From assembly GCA_934255485.1 (NCBI GenBank), contig CAKQOG010000007.1:26899-90898 (forward strand): DNA of 64,000 nt. Direction: 5' to 3'. The position numbers were made by a program, and so were the translations under genes. How positions within the stretch are numbered: position 1 is the stretch's first letter; every line of letters starts with the position of its first letter. Shown here piece after piece: positions 7,881 to 15,617 of the stretch. The notes beneath the pieces are model-generated. The model made no database searches and had not been told where the DNA came from. It saw nothing but the letters and a program-made list of their open reading frames with translations. Source of the stretch: an uncultured Prevotellamassilia sp. GTDB lineage: Bacteria; Bacteroidota; Bacteroidia; Bacteroidales; Bacteroidaceae.

Positions 7881-9839
7881 ATGGAAGAAACAGAAAACAA
7901 AGGTGCAGCAGCCTATAGCGCCAGTAACATACAAGTGCTCGAAGGACTTGAAGCTGTGCGCAAGCGCCCCGCCATGTACATAGGCGATATCAGCGAAAAG
8001 GGACTGCACCATTTGGTTTATGAAACAGTAGACAACTCTATCGATGAAGCCTTGGCGGGCTATTGTACCCACATCGAAGTTACTATCTGCGAAGACAACT
8101 CTATCATCGTGCAAGACAATGGTCGTGGTATCCCCGTAGATATGCACCCCAAAGAGCATCGCTCTGCACTCGAAGTGGTTATGACCGTGTTGCATGCGGG
8201 CGGTAAGTTCGACAAAGGCTCATACAAAGTATCGGGTGGTTTGCATGGTGTAGGTGTTAGTTGTGTAAATGCTCTCTCTACCAAGATGGTATCTGAGGTA
8301 TTCCGCGATGGAAAAGTGTATCGCCAAGAATATGCTAAGGGACATCCACAATCACCTGTTGCAGTGGTAGGCGAAACTGACATTCGCGGTACACGCCAAC
8401 ACTTTTGGCCCGACCCTACCATCTTCACCACAACCGTATACAAATACGACATATTAGCCAATCGTATGCGTGAGCTTGCTTATCTTAACGCAGGTATTAC
8501 TATCACGCTTACCGACCTACGAAAAGACGAAGAGGGAAACACACGCAAAGATGTGTTCCACTCAGACTTGGGATTGCGCGAGTTTGTACGCTACATCGAC
8601 TCTTCACGCCAACACCTCTTTAACGATGTTATATACCTCAATACAGAGAAAAATAATATCCCCATTGAAGTGGCTATCATGTACAACACTTCGTACTCTG
8701 AGAATATCCACTCTTACGTTAATAACATCAACACCATAGAGGGCGGTACACACCTTGTAGGTTTCCGCCAAGCAGTTACACGTGTACTTAAAAAGTATGC
8801 CGAAGAAACCGCTGCTAAGCAAATAGAGAAGGCTAAGGTTGAAATCTCGGGCGAGGACTTCCGCGAAGGTCTTACAGCTGTTATATCTGTAAAGGTGGCT
8901 GAACCACAGTTTGAGGGACAAACCAAAACAAAGCTTGGTAACAGCGAAGTAACTGGTGCCGTTAATCAAGCCGTAGGCGAGGCTTTAAGCAATTACCTTG
9001 AAGAACATCCTAAGGAGGCTAAACTCATCGTAGACAAGGTGATATTGGCTGCTACAGCTCGTATCGCAGCACGCAAGGCACGCGAAAGCGTACAACGCAA
9101 GAGTCCACTTTCGGGTGGAGGCTTACCAGGAAAATTGGCCGACTGCTCTGCTAAAGACCCTGCCATTTGTGAGCTATTCCTTGTCGAGGGTGACTCAGCA
9201 GGTGGTTCTGCCAAACAAGGACGTAGCCGTGCCACACAAGCCATTTTGCCCTTACGTGGTAAGATATTAAACGTTGAGAAAGCTATGTGGCATAAAGCAT
9301 TCGAGAGCGATGAAGTAAACAACATCATACAGGCTTTGGGCATACGCTTTGGCTTGGGAGAGGACTCTAAAGAGGCCAACCTCGATAAACTACGCTACCA
9401 CAAAGTGATTATCATGGCCGATGCCGATGTGGATGGTCAGCACATTGCCACACTTATCATGACTTTGTTCTACCGCTACATGCCACAGATTATTCAAGAC
9501 GGATACCTTTACATAGCCATGCCCCCACTCTACCGTTGCACCAAAGGCAAGGTAAGTGAATACTGCTATACCGACCGCGACCGACAGATATTTATGGACA
9601 AATATGGCGATGGTTCTGAAGGCAGCATCAAAACGCAACGTTACAAAGGTTTGGGCGAAATGAACCCCGACCAGTTGTGGGAAACAACCATGTGTCCTGA
9701 CACTCGCTTGCTCAAGCAGGTTTCGCTCGAAAATGCCGCCGATGCCGACTACGTGTTCTCTATGCTCATGGGTGATGACGTAGGTCCACGTCGCGAATTT
9801 ATTGAAAAGAACGCACTTAATGCTAACGTTGATGCTTAA
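7881..9839 (+). CDS. gyrB: DNA gyrase subunit B
   Basis: The 652-residue protein is a complete GyrB of usual bacterial length. The GHKL ATPase domain is at the N-terminus (RKRPAMYIGD, VDNSIDEAL, DNGRGIPVD, SGGLHGVGVSCVNALS). The TOPRIM domain has EGDSAGGSAKQG from Glu436 and the metal-binding MADADVDGQH. The C-terminal QRYKGLGEMN(P) motif is present. With GyrA it introduces negative supercoils. GyrB is separated from the ParE fragment at the window start by about 7 kb, on the opposite strand. It is transcribed alone, between its own -7 box (7808) and a terminator at 9871. Confidence 0.98.
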   Translation: MEETENKGAAAYSASNIQVLEGLEAVRKRPAMYIGDISEKGLHHLVYETVDNSIDEALAGYCTHIEVTICEDNSIIVQDNGRGIPVDMHPKEHRSALEVVMTVLHAGGKFDKGSYKVSGGLHGVGVSCVNALSTKMVSEVFRDGKVYRQEYAKGHPQSPVAVVGETDIRGTRQHFWPDPTIFTTTVYKYDILANRMRELAYLNAGITITLTDLRKDEEGNTRKDVFHSDLGLREFVRYIDSSRQHLFNDVIYLNTEKNNIPIEVAIMYNTSYSENIHSYVNNINTIEGGTHLVGFRQAVTRVLKKYAEETAAKQIEKAKVEISGEDFREGLTAVISVKVAEPQFEGQTKTKLGNSEVTGAVNQAVGEALSNYLEEHPKEAKLIVDKVILAATARIAARKARESVQRKSPLSGGGLPGKLADCSAKDPAICELFLVEGDSAGGSAKQGRSRATQAILPLRGKILNVEKAMWHKAFESDEVNNIIQALGIRFGLGEDSKEANLDKLRYHKVIIMADADVDGQHIATLIMTLFYRYMPQIIQDGYLYIAMPPLYRCTKGKVSEYCYTDRDRQIFMDKYGDGSEGSIKTQRYKGLGEMNPDQLWETTMCPDTRLLKQVSLENAADADYVFSMLMGDDVGPRREFIEKNALNANVDA

Positions 9840-9870
9840 AGCACCACGCACACTGCTATCATAACAACAA

Positions 9871-9916
9871 AAGAGGATTACCAACTAACAACGCATTGTT
9901 GGCAATCCTCTTTTTG
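9871..9916 (+). terminator. Intrinsic terminator after gyrB
   Basis: Stem AAGAGGATTaCCAAC / GTTGGcAATCCTCTT, then TTTTT. Confidence 0.9.
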
Positions 9917-10013
9917 TGTTCTATCCCATTCATGTTTTTTTGCATTACACCTTCCTTTCCTTATACCATTACACGGAAATATTAGTAAATTTTTCTATTT
10001 TTTTAGCCAAAAG

Positions 10014-10045
10014 TTTGCACACAAATACTATATACCCTATCTTTG
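10014..10045 (+). promoter_or_regulatory. Consensus Bacteroidota promoter
   Basis: TTTG (10014-10017), 20-bp spacer, TATCTTTG (10038-10045). One of the best matches in the window. Predicted start about 10052. Confidence 0.85.
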
Positions 10046-10109
10046 GAGCATCAATGTTCTATACATTTTAATTAGAGTCCTATTTACTAACACAATAAAA
10101 TTTGATATT

Positions 10110-10724
10110 ATGAAACTAAAAGCATTGATGGTAGGTGCATTGCTCGCTATGGGCACACTTACAGCCTCAGCACAAAGCGCAGGCGAGTTTCGTTTTGGTG
10201 TAACTGGTGGCATGAATGTTACAAACATCACAGACCTTGGTTTGGATAGCAAGATTGGCTTTAATGCTGGTTTCCGCGGCGAATATAACTTCTCTAAGAA
10301 CTTCTACATGAACGCTGGATTACTTTGGAGTATGAAAGGCGCAAAAGGTGATGGAGAAGTATCTGGTATTGAAGTTAAATATACTGACAACCCTTCGTAC
10401 CTTGAAATTCCTATTGCCTTTGGCGGTCGCTACATTATTGACAAGGGGTTAAGTATCTTTGCTGAAACAGGTCCTTACTTTGCAGTAGGTGTATGTGGAA
10501 AGGAAAAGGCAAAATACGAGGCATTAGGTCGCAGCAAAACCGAAAAAGCCGACTTCTTTGGTGACGATGGTGCAGATCGCTTTGATGCTGGATGGGGGTT
10601 ACGCGCTGGTGTTGAAGTAAACAAATTCCAAATTCATCTTGGCTACGAACATGGCTTTGTTAATATGGCTGACGACGCTTGCAAAAACTGGAACTTCAAC
10701 GTAGGTCTCACCTATATGTTCTAA
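10110..10724 (+). CDS. Outer-membrane beta-barrel protein (OMP_b-brl type)
   Basis: 204 residues with a Sec signal peptide (MKLKALMVGALLAMGTLTAS, cleavage after AQS-like site). Alternating aromatic/hydrophobic strands follow: FRFGVTGGMNVTNI, GFNAGFRGEYNF, YMNAGLLWSMKG, LEIPIAFGGRYII, FAETGPYFAVGV. It ends in the terminal strand NFNVGLTYMF with a C-terminal Phe, as expected for a BAM substrate. The size and pattern are those of small eight-stranded barrels common in Bacteroidales. It is monocistronic with a strong promoter and terminator. The ligand or role is unknown. A distant relative of the same fold lies at 21856. Confidence 0.85.
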   Translation: MKLKALMVGALLAMGTLTASAQSAGEFRFGVTGGMNVTNITDLGLDSKIGFNAGFRGEYNFSKNFYMNAGLLWSMKGAKGDGEVSGIEVKYTDNPSYLEIPIAFGGRYIIDKGLSIFAETGPYFAVGVCGKEKAKYEALGRSKTEKADFFGDDGADRFDAGWGLRAGVEVNKFQIHLGYEHGFVNMADDACKNWNFNVGLTYMF

Positions 10725-10752
10725 CCACAAAGAAACATTTCAACATGATATA

Positions 10753-10792
10753 AGAGAGGTATGTTCGCTATTGAACATACCTCTCTATTTAT
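10753..10792 (+). terminator. Intrinsic terminator
   Basis: Stem AGAGAGGTATGTTC / GAACATACCTCTCT with a 6-nt loop, then ATTTATT. Confidence 0.85.
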
Positions 10793-10864
10793 TCAATATT
10801 TCTCTCACTCATCCGCATTAAATTATAAAAACAAGAGCATTCTGAAATATTTTTCGTCAAACGC

Positions 10865-10895
10865 TTTGCCATTACAATATTAATGTCTATCTTTG
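10865..10895 (+). promoter_or_regulatory. Promoter of tRNA-Leu
   Basis: TTTG (10865-10868), 19-bp spacer, TATCTTTG (10888-10895), about 35 bp before the tRNA. Confidence 0.85.
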
Positions 10896-10930
10896 CACCG
10901 CTTAAGTCCTAAAAGACTACGAAATAAGCA

Positions 10931-11012
10931 GCCCAGATGGCGGAATCGGTAGACGCGCTGGTCTCAAACACCAGTGGGGCAACCCGTGCCGGTTCGACCC
11001 CGGCTCTGGGTA
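10931..11012 (+). tRNA. tRNA-Leu(CAA)
   Basis: Acceptor stem GCCCAGA/TCTGGGT (first pair G-U), D-loop AATCGGTAGA, anticodon stem CTGGT/ACCAG with loop CTCAAAC (anticodon CAA, reads UUG). It has the long class II variable arm (TGGGGCAACCCGT) and T-loop GGTTCGACCCC. Discriminator base A. CCA is not encoded. Confidence 0.95.
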
Positions 11013-11017
11013 CGAAG

Positions 11018-11055
11018 AAGGCTTGATAATTCACAGATTATCAAGCCTTTATTTA
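11018..11055 (+). terminator. Terminator of tRNA-Leu
   Basis: Stem AAGGCTTGATAAT / ATTATCAAGCCTT with loop TCACAG, then TTATTTATT. Confidence 0.9.
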
Positions 11056-11148
11056 TTATTAGGTAGCTAAAGGGTAGAAAAAAGTATCACTATCCCAATA
11101 TATTATGTACTTACTTTCATCATTTTGTAACATTTTGTTTAAATAGTC

Positions 11149-11179
11149 TTGTCTTTTTTATCATTTATATTTACCTTTG
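11149..11179 (+). promoter_or_regulatory. Promoter of the VTC operon
   Basis: TTG (11149-11151), 20-bp spacer, TACCTTTG (11172-11179). The leader to the ATG at 11295 is about 110 nt. Confidence 0.7.
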
Positions 11180-11294
11180 TGCATTCGTCAATCAATAAAA
11201 CACAATACGCAAGGCATCGTGTATAGCATACATGTTTCTACAAAATAAAGCTACACACCATACATAAACGAAATGCTTGAAAAGGGTAAATGTG

Positions 11295-12080
11295 ATGGAT
11301 AACATTATTCAAAATTTTGATAGTATTTCACTCGCTGAGATGAGTGCTATAAGACTTATGAATAGAAGCGACAGCAAGTTTGTTACCACCAAAGACAAAC
11401 TTGAGTTGCTACTTAAAATGGCATACTCTGAATATCGCATTCAAGAGATTGAAGGCAAACGCAATATGCGCTACTACACCGTGTACTTTGACACTGCCGA
11501 CCATACTTTCTACAATTGGCACCACAATGGACATGCAGGTAGACAAAAAGTGAGATTGCGTAGCTATGTAGACACTTCAGATAGTTTTCTCGAAGTAAAA
11601 ACAAAGAATAATCACAACCGAACAAGCAAAAGACGTGTAGCTGTTTCGGCATCTACCGACGAACTTAAAGCCATGAGTCTTGTGGGTAATTCGGAATTCT
11701 TGCATAACCAAGTTACCACTACCTCTGCCCCATTGAGCCAGAAACTCGAAAACCGCTTTCACCGCATAACACTTGTAAATCGCATGAAGACGGAAAGGCT
11801 CACCATTGATATGGACTTGCAATTTCATAACCTTGAGACTGACCGAACATTTGCTTTTCAAAACTTAGTTATTATCGAACTAAAACGTGATGGCTTGCAA
11901 CCATCACCTATCCTCTCAATATTGCGGCAACTGCATATTAAGCCTTCTGGCTTTAGCAAATATTGTATCGGATCTGTTCTTACAAACTCACATTTGCGTA
12001 GCAATCGTTTAAAGAAACGTGTAAGAAGAATGCTTCGTTTTGAAGGAAAGCCATGCATTATTAACCTTTTTTCTTTGTAA
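11295..12080 (+). CDS. VTC domain protein (polyphosphate polymerase-like)
   Basis: A 261-residue protein with the VTC fold, a tunnel enzyme of the triphosphate-tunnel metalloenzyme superfamily. In eukaryotes VTC4 makes polyphosphate from ATP. Visible tunnel features are MNRSDSKFV (basic substrate contact), YYTVYFDTADHTFY, KVRLRSY, FLEVKTKNN and VIIELKRDG, in the usual family order. ATG at 11295 is chosen over an in-frame TTG six codons upstream because the family starts close to this methionine. It heads an operon with a DUF4956 membrane protein 76 bp downstream, a frequent partner of bacterial VTC proteins, then a DUF2490 barrel and a secreted repeat protein. True activity in this operon is not established from sequence. 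Confidence 0.85.
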   Translation: MDNIIQNFDSISLAEMSAIRLMNRSDSKFVTTKDKLELLLKMAYSEYRIQEIEGKRNMRYYTVYFDTADHTFYNWHHNGHAGRQKVRLRSYVDTSDSFLEVKTKNNHNRTSKRRVAVSASTDELKAMSLVGNSEFLHNQVTTTSAPLSQKLENRFHRITLVNRMKTERLTIDMDLQFHNLETDRTFAFQNLVIIELKRDGLQPSPILSILRQLHIKPSGFSKYCIGSVLTNSHLRSNRLKKRVRRMLRFEGKPCIINLFSL

Positions 12081-12156
12081 ACAATCAAGAACATAAGAAT
12101 CTATCTCCTACCCTCGCCCACAAACACTCATATTTAACAAAAACTAAAAATCCCCT

Positions 12157-12822
12157 ATGGCAGACATCATGCTTTTAAGCACACAATTTTTCAACTTTGA
12201 GGCAATATTGGGTATCTTGTCTCACTTTCTGTTCAGCACATTTGCAGTTTGGCTAATTGTACGTTTTCTTTATTATCCTAAAAGTCGCAACCGCGATTAT
12301 TACTTCACCTTTATGCTCATTGCTGTGAGTGTATTCTTTCTTATTTATCTTTTAGGAGGTGTTAGGATAAAAGTTGGGTTTGCACTGGGATTGTTCGCTA
12401 TATTCGGCATCATACGTTATCGAACAGAGTCGATGCCCGTGCGCGAAATGACTTATCTGTTTGTCATCATAGCCATGCAGGTTGTCAATGCACTATCAGA
12501 CACGCTTTCAGCCTCTGAGGTTGTATTGGTTAATGCCTTGTTTGTAATAGCAGTATGGGTGTTTGAACGCACTAAGATGAACGATGCTATGTGCGAAAAG
12601 CTTGTGCAATACGATCGCATAGACTTAATAAAACCCGATTGTCGCGAACAACTTATTGCCGACTTAAAAGAGCGTACTGGGCTTGACATAAAGAGAGTAG
12701 AAGTAGGTGGCATAGACTTTCTGCGCGATATGGCTGTGTTAAAGATTTATTATCCAAAGATTGGAAGCAACACCGTGAACGACAAACTGAAACTGAGAAA
12801 CGAAGATATGAGCAAGCTTTAA
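12157..12822 (+). CDS. DUF4956 membrane protein
   Basis: 221 residues with an N-terminal membrane domain of about four hydrophobic segments (ILGILSHFLFSTFAVWLIV, YFTFMLIAVSVFFLIYLLGG, VGFALGLFAIFGIIRY, then a segment around VLVNALFVIAVWVF). A soluble C-terminal alpha/beta domain of about 80 residues follows. The signature FAIFGIIRYRTESMPVREMT, with its Arg/Glu pair just after the third helix, is the family hallmark. The gene is second in the VTC operon. Proteins of this family are repeatedly found next to VTC or CotH genes and probably form a membrane partner for them. The molecular role is unknown. Confidence 0.88.
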   Translation: MADIMLLSTQFFNFEAILGILSHFLFSTFAVWLIVRFLYYPKSRNRDYYFTFMLIAVSVFFLIYLLGGVRIKVGFALGLFAIFGIIRYRTESMPVREMTYLFVIIAMQVVNALSDTLSASEVVLVNALFVIAVWVFERTKMNDAMCEKLVQYDRIDLIKPDCREQLIADLKERTGLDIKRVEVGGIDFLRDMAVLKIYYPKIGSNTVNDKLKLRNEDMSKL

Positions 12823-12850
12823 TTTTGCTACATGATTAAAAATATTTTCT

Positions 12851-13594
12851 ATGAATATTAGGCATTTTATCACATGCTGCATGCTCTTGTTAATATCTGC
12901 AGAAGGGATGCAAGCTCAATCTGACTTTGGAATGAATGTTTCGGTCGGTGCAGAAAAGAAATTGCCCAAACGCTTTAGTTTAGGACTTGAAGCTGAACTC
13001 CGCACACGCGACAACACCTCCACCATAGACCGCATAGACATAGGTGCAGACCTTTCATGGAAGTTCTTGCCTTTTATGAAAGCTGCTATTGGATACGAGT
13101 GGCTTTACGACCAACGTCCCACCTCGCTAACCTATCACAACGATGGCTCGCCCAATAAAATAACGCTTTCGTATTGGCAACCCCGTCACCGTCTGCATGC
13201 CGACTTACAAGGCATTTTAAAAGCAGGACGCTGGAACTTGTCGCTGCGCGAACGCTACCAATACACACACCGCCCCATTTCGCACAACCGCAAATACGAT
13301 ACCGACACAGATGTGTGGAGCAACGTTAAGAGCAAGGACTACCATGTGTTTCGTACACGTTTGAACGTTAGCTACAACATTCGTCATTGCAAGTTTAGTC
13401 CATTTGCTAATGCTGAATTATTTAACAGCAATCAAGGAATAGAAAAGACTCGTTACACCATCGGCACAGTTTATAACCTAAACAAGAAAAGTGCTTTTGA
13501 ACTGTATTATCGCTTTCAAAAGGTGTATGGCGAAGATGATGAAAACGATGAGAATATGCACATTATCGGTGTGAGCTACAACCTAAAGTTTTAA
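12851..13594 (+). CDS. DUF2490 outer-membrane barrel-like protein
   Basis: 247 residues with a signal peptide (FITCCMLLLISAEGMQA, then QSDFG). A run of amphipathic strands typical of DUF2490 follows: FSLGLEAELRTRDN, DIGADLSWKFLPFMKAAIGYEWLY, WNLSLRERYQYTH, ELYYRFQKVYGED. It ends in HIIGVSYNLKF, a barrel-type last strand. It is probably an outer-membrane protein. It follows the DUF4956 gene by 28 bp and precedes the lipoprotein gene by 12 bp, so it is cotranscribed. Its presence implies the VTC/DUF4956 system here reaches to the cell surface. No ligand is predictable. Confidence 0.8.
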   Translation: MNIRHFITCCMLLLISAEGMQAQSDFGMNVSVGAEKKLPKRFSLGLEAELRTRDNTSTIDRIDIGADLSWKFLPFMKAAIGYEWLYDQRPTSLTYHNDGSPNKITLSYWQPRHRLHADLQGILKAGRWNLSLRERYQYTHRPISHNRKYDTDTDVWSNVKSKDYHVFRTRLNVSYNIRHCKFSPFANAELFNSNQGIEKTRYTIGTVYNLNKKSAFELYYRFQKVYGEDDENDENMHIIGVSYNLKF

Positions 13595-13606
13595 TAAAGG
13601 CAAGAT

Positions 13607-15349
13607 ATGAAACAATTATATATTACCTTGGCTATTGTACTATGTGCATTCATAAGCTGCGAGAACGACCATTTAGAGAATTATGTTGATACTAATCAGC
13701 CCGAAAACATTGCGGTGCCTAATATAGGCGAACTCTCTACGTTCAATGTAGCCATAGACACTTCAAGCCTTGCAGAAACAGAGATTATACCTTCAGCAAA
13801 CGAAGATTATATAGAAAACAATACGTTCAGCCATGCTATAAACATACACTTTGATGGCTCAAGTGTGAGCATATTAGGTCAATACGCAGGTGTGAGCATA
13901 ACCTCGCAAGGAGCAAAGGTCGAAGTGCATTCAACGGCTAAAAAAGTGCAATTCAATCTATCGGGAAATAGCAATAATGGTTCTTTTAAAATATATAGTG
14001 AAAAGAAGTTTGCACTATCGCTCAACGGCATCAACATAAACAATCCTACAGGAGCAGCCATAAACATCCAGAGCAAAAAAAGAGCCTATATTGTGCTCAA
14101 AGATGGCACAACCAACACACTATCTGATGGCACAACATATACCGACAACGTTGCAGGAGAGGACATGAAATCTACCATCTTTAGCGAAGGTAAGATGCTC
14201 TTTAGTGGCAAGGGTAAACTCCGCATTTATGGTAATGCTAAAGCTGGCATAAGCTCTGACGACTACATCATGTTCCGTCCATTCACCAACATCTACGTAA
14301 AAGCCACTGCAGGCAATGCCATTCGTGGTAAAGAAGGAATTTACGTATATGGTGGAGTTGTCAATGCCGAAACATCGGCTACGGCAGCGAAGGCTTTCAC
14401 CACCCAAGGCGACATCAATATATCTGGTGGCCGAATTGTAGCACTTACATCGGGCGAAGGACAATATGATAGTGAGGCGAACGATATAAGTGCTGCCACA
14501 TGCATAAAAGCTGATGGTAGCATAGATATTGCAGGAGGCATCGTTATGTGTAAAAGCACAGGCAATGGCGGAAAAGGCATAACTACAAAGAAACGTCTAC
14601 ACATATCGGCAGGACAAGTAAAGGTGATTATCGAAGGAACAAAACACCATTACAACCAACTCGAATCAACCCCTAAAGGCATACGTAGCGATAGTGCCAC
14701 AATCATTGATGGTGGCGACATCATGGTGCGTGCCGCCCAAGGCCAAGACGCTATAGGCATCGAAAGCAGAGCCACACTCGCTCTGAATGCAGGCAAAATG
14801 CAAAGCCTCAGCAACGACGAGGCTATTCAATCAGATAGTACACTCTGCATAACAAATGGGCAACTCTTTGCCTATAGTCTTAACAATGATGCTATAGAGG
14901 CAAAGGGAGCTATCAGCATAAGTGGTGGTTGTGCCGTAGGCATTGGTTCTACACACAACTATGGTTTCCGTTCATCTATTGATAGCTTAAGCATAAGCGG
15001 AGGAACTGTCTTTGGACTAGGCAGGAGGTCTACGCTACCCTCTTCGTCAGACATCGTACAGCCAAGCATGCTCATAGCTGGGATAGGCATCAAACAAGGG
15101 CACGCAGCGGCTTTGTTGTCGCCTTCGGGACAATGTATATTCTCGTACCTTGCCCCACGGGATCACAACAACTGCGTAGCACTCATTTCCTCGCCACGAC
15201 TCTCGGCAAATGGTAACTATATTTATTCAAGCCAAGCACAAGTACAAGGCGGAACAAACTTTAATGGTTTCTCACTTGATGCACAAGTCTCTATTGACTC
15301 GCAAGTTCGCAACATTTACAAGAACACAGCACTTACTATAAGCAAATAA
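13607..15349 (+). CDS. Surface lipoprotein with Cthe_2159-like carbohydrate-binding beta-helix
   Basis: 580 residues. A lipoprotein signal (LAIVLCAFISC, lipobox Cys near residue 19) anchors it to a membrane. The body is a right-handed beta-helix-like repeat (AINIQSKKRAYIVLKDGTTN, GAISISGGCAVGIGSTHNYG, INISGGRIVALTSGEGQ) with recurring GD/ISGG turns. This matches the Cthe_2159 carbohydrate-binding family (DUF4353), which resembles polysaccharide lyase folds and binds acidic glycans and calcium. It is fourth in the VTC operon. In Firmicutes similar proteins are found with CotH, VTC and DUF4956 genes, so the association is old. A role in binding or organising an extracellular polymer is inferred. 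The operon ends at the terminator 15371. Confidence 0.8.
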   Translation: MKQLYITLAIVLCAFISCENDHLENYVDTNQPENIAVPNIGELSTFNVAIDTSSLAETEIIPSANEDYIENNTFSHAINIHFDGSSVSILGQYAGVSITSQGAKVEVHSTAKKVQFNLSGNSNNGSFKIYSEKKFALSLNGININNPTGAAINIQSKKRAYIVLKDGTTNTLSDGTTYTDNVAGEDMKSTIFSEGKMLFSGKGKLRIYGNAKAGISSDDYIMFRPFTNIYVKATAGNAIRGKEGIYVYGGVVNAETSATAAKAFTTQGDINISGGRIVALTSGEGQYDSEANDISAATCIKADGSIDIAGGIVMCKSTGNGGKGITTKKRLHISAGQVKVIIEGTKHHYNQLESTPKGIRSDSATIIDGGDIMVRAAQGQDAIGIESRATLALNAGKMQSLSNDEAIQSDSTLCITNGQLFAYSLNNDAIEAKGAISISGGCAVGIGSTHNYGFRSSIDSLSISGGTVFGLGRRSTLPSSSDIVQPSMLIAGIGIKQGHAAALLSPSGQCIFSYLAPRDHNNCVALISSPRLSANGNYIYSSQAQVQGGTNFNGFSLDAQVSIDSQVRNIYKNTALTISK

Positions 15350-15370
15350 GGCTCTACCTGTTTACTACCT

Positions 15371-15422
15371 AATCGGCAATGCATATTCTCTGTTTCTTGA
15401 ATAATATGCATTGCCGATTTTG
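15371..15422 (+). terminator. Terminator of the VTC operon
   Basis: Long stem AATCGGCAATGCATATT / AATATGCATTGCCGATT with a 15-nt loop, then TT. Confidence 0.85.
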
Positions 15423-15484
15423 CATAAACAATAGTCATAAGCCATTTTATCAACCTTTGTCCCGAATAGAGTTATAAAAATACT

Positions 15485-15492
15485 TATCTTTG
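15485..15492 (+). promoter_or_regulatory. -7 box of the beta-galactosidase gene
   Basis: TATCTTTG; the nearest TTTG (15456-15459) is 25 bp away, longer than usual. Confidence 0.5.
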
Positions 15493-15617
15493 CAAATCAA
15501 GTTAAAGAGATAGTTTGTTGTGTATTATCATTCAGACTATGTAAGTATATCTTTTATTTTGAGAGAAACAAAAGGTTCAAGGCAAAAACATCTAAAAAAC
15601 AAAACCCTTTTACAATT

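Noticed and set aside
13607..15349. Polysaccharide lyase activity of the beta-helix lipoprotein
   Set aside because: The fold resembles lyases, but I cannot identify a catalytic site; binding is the safer call.
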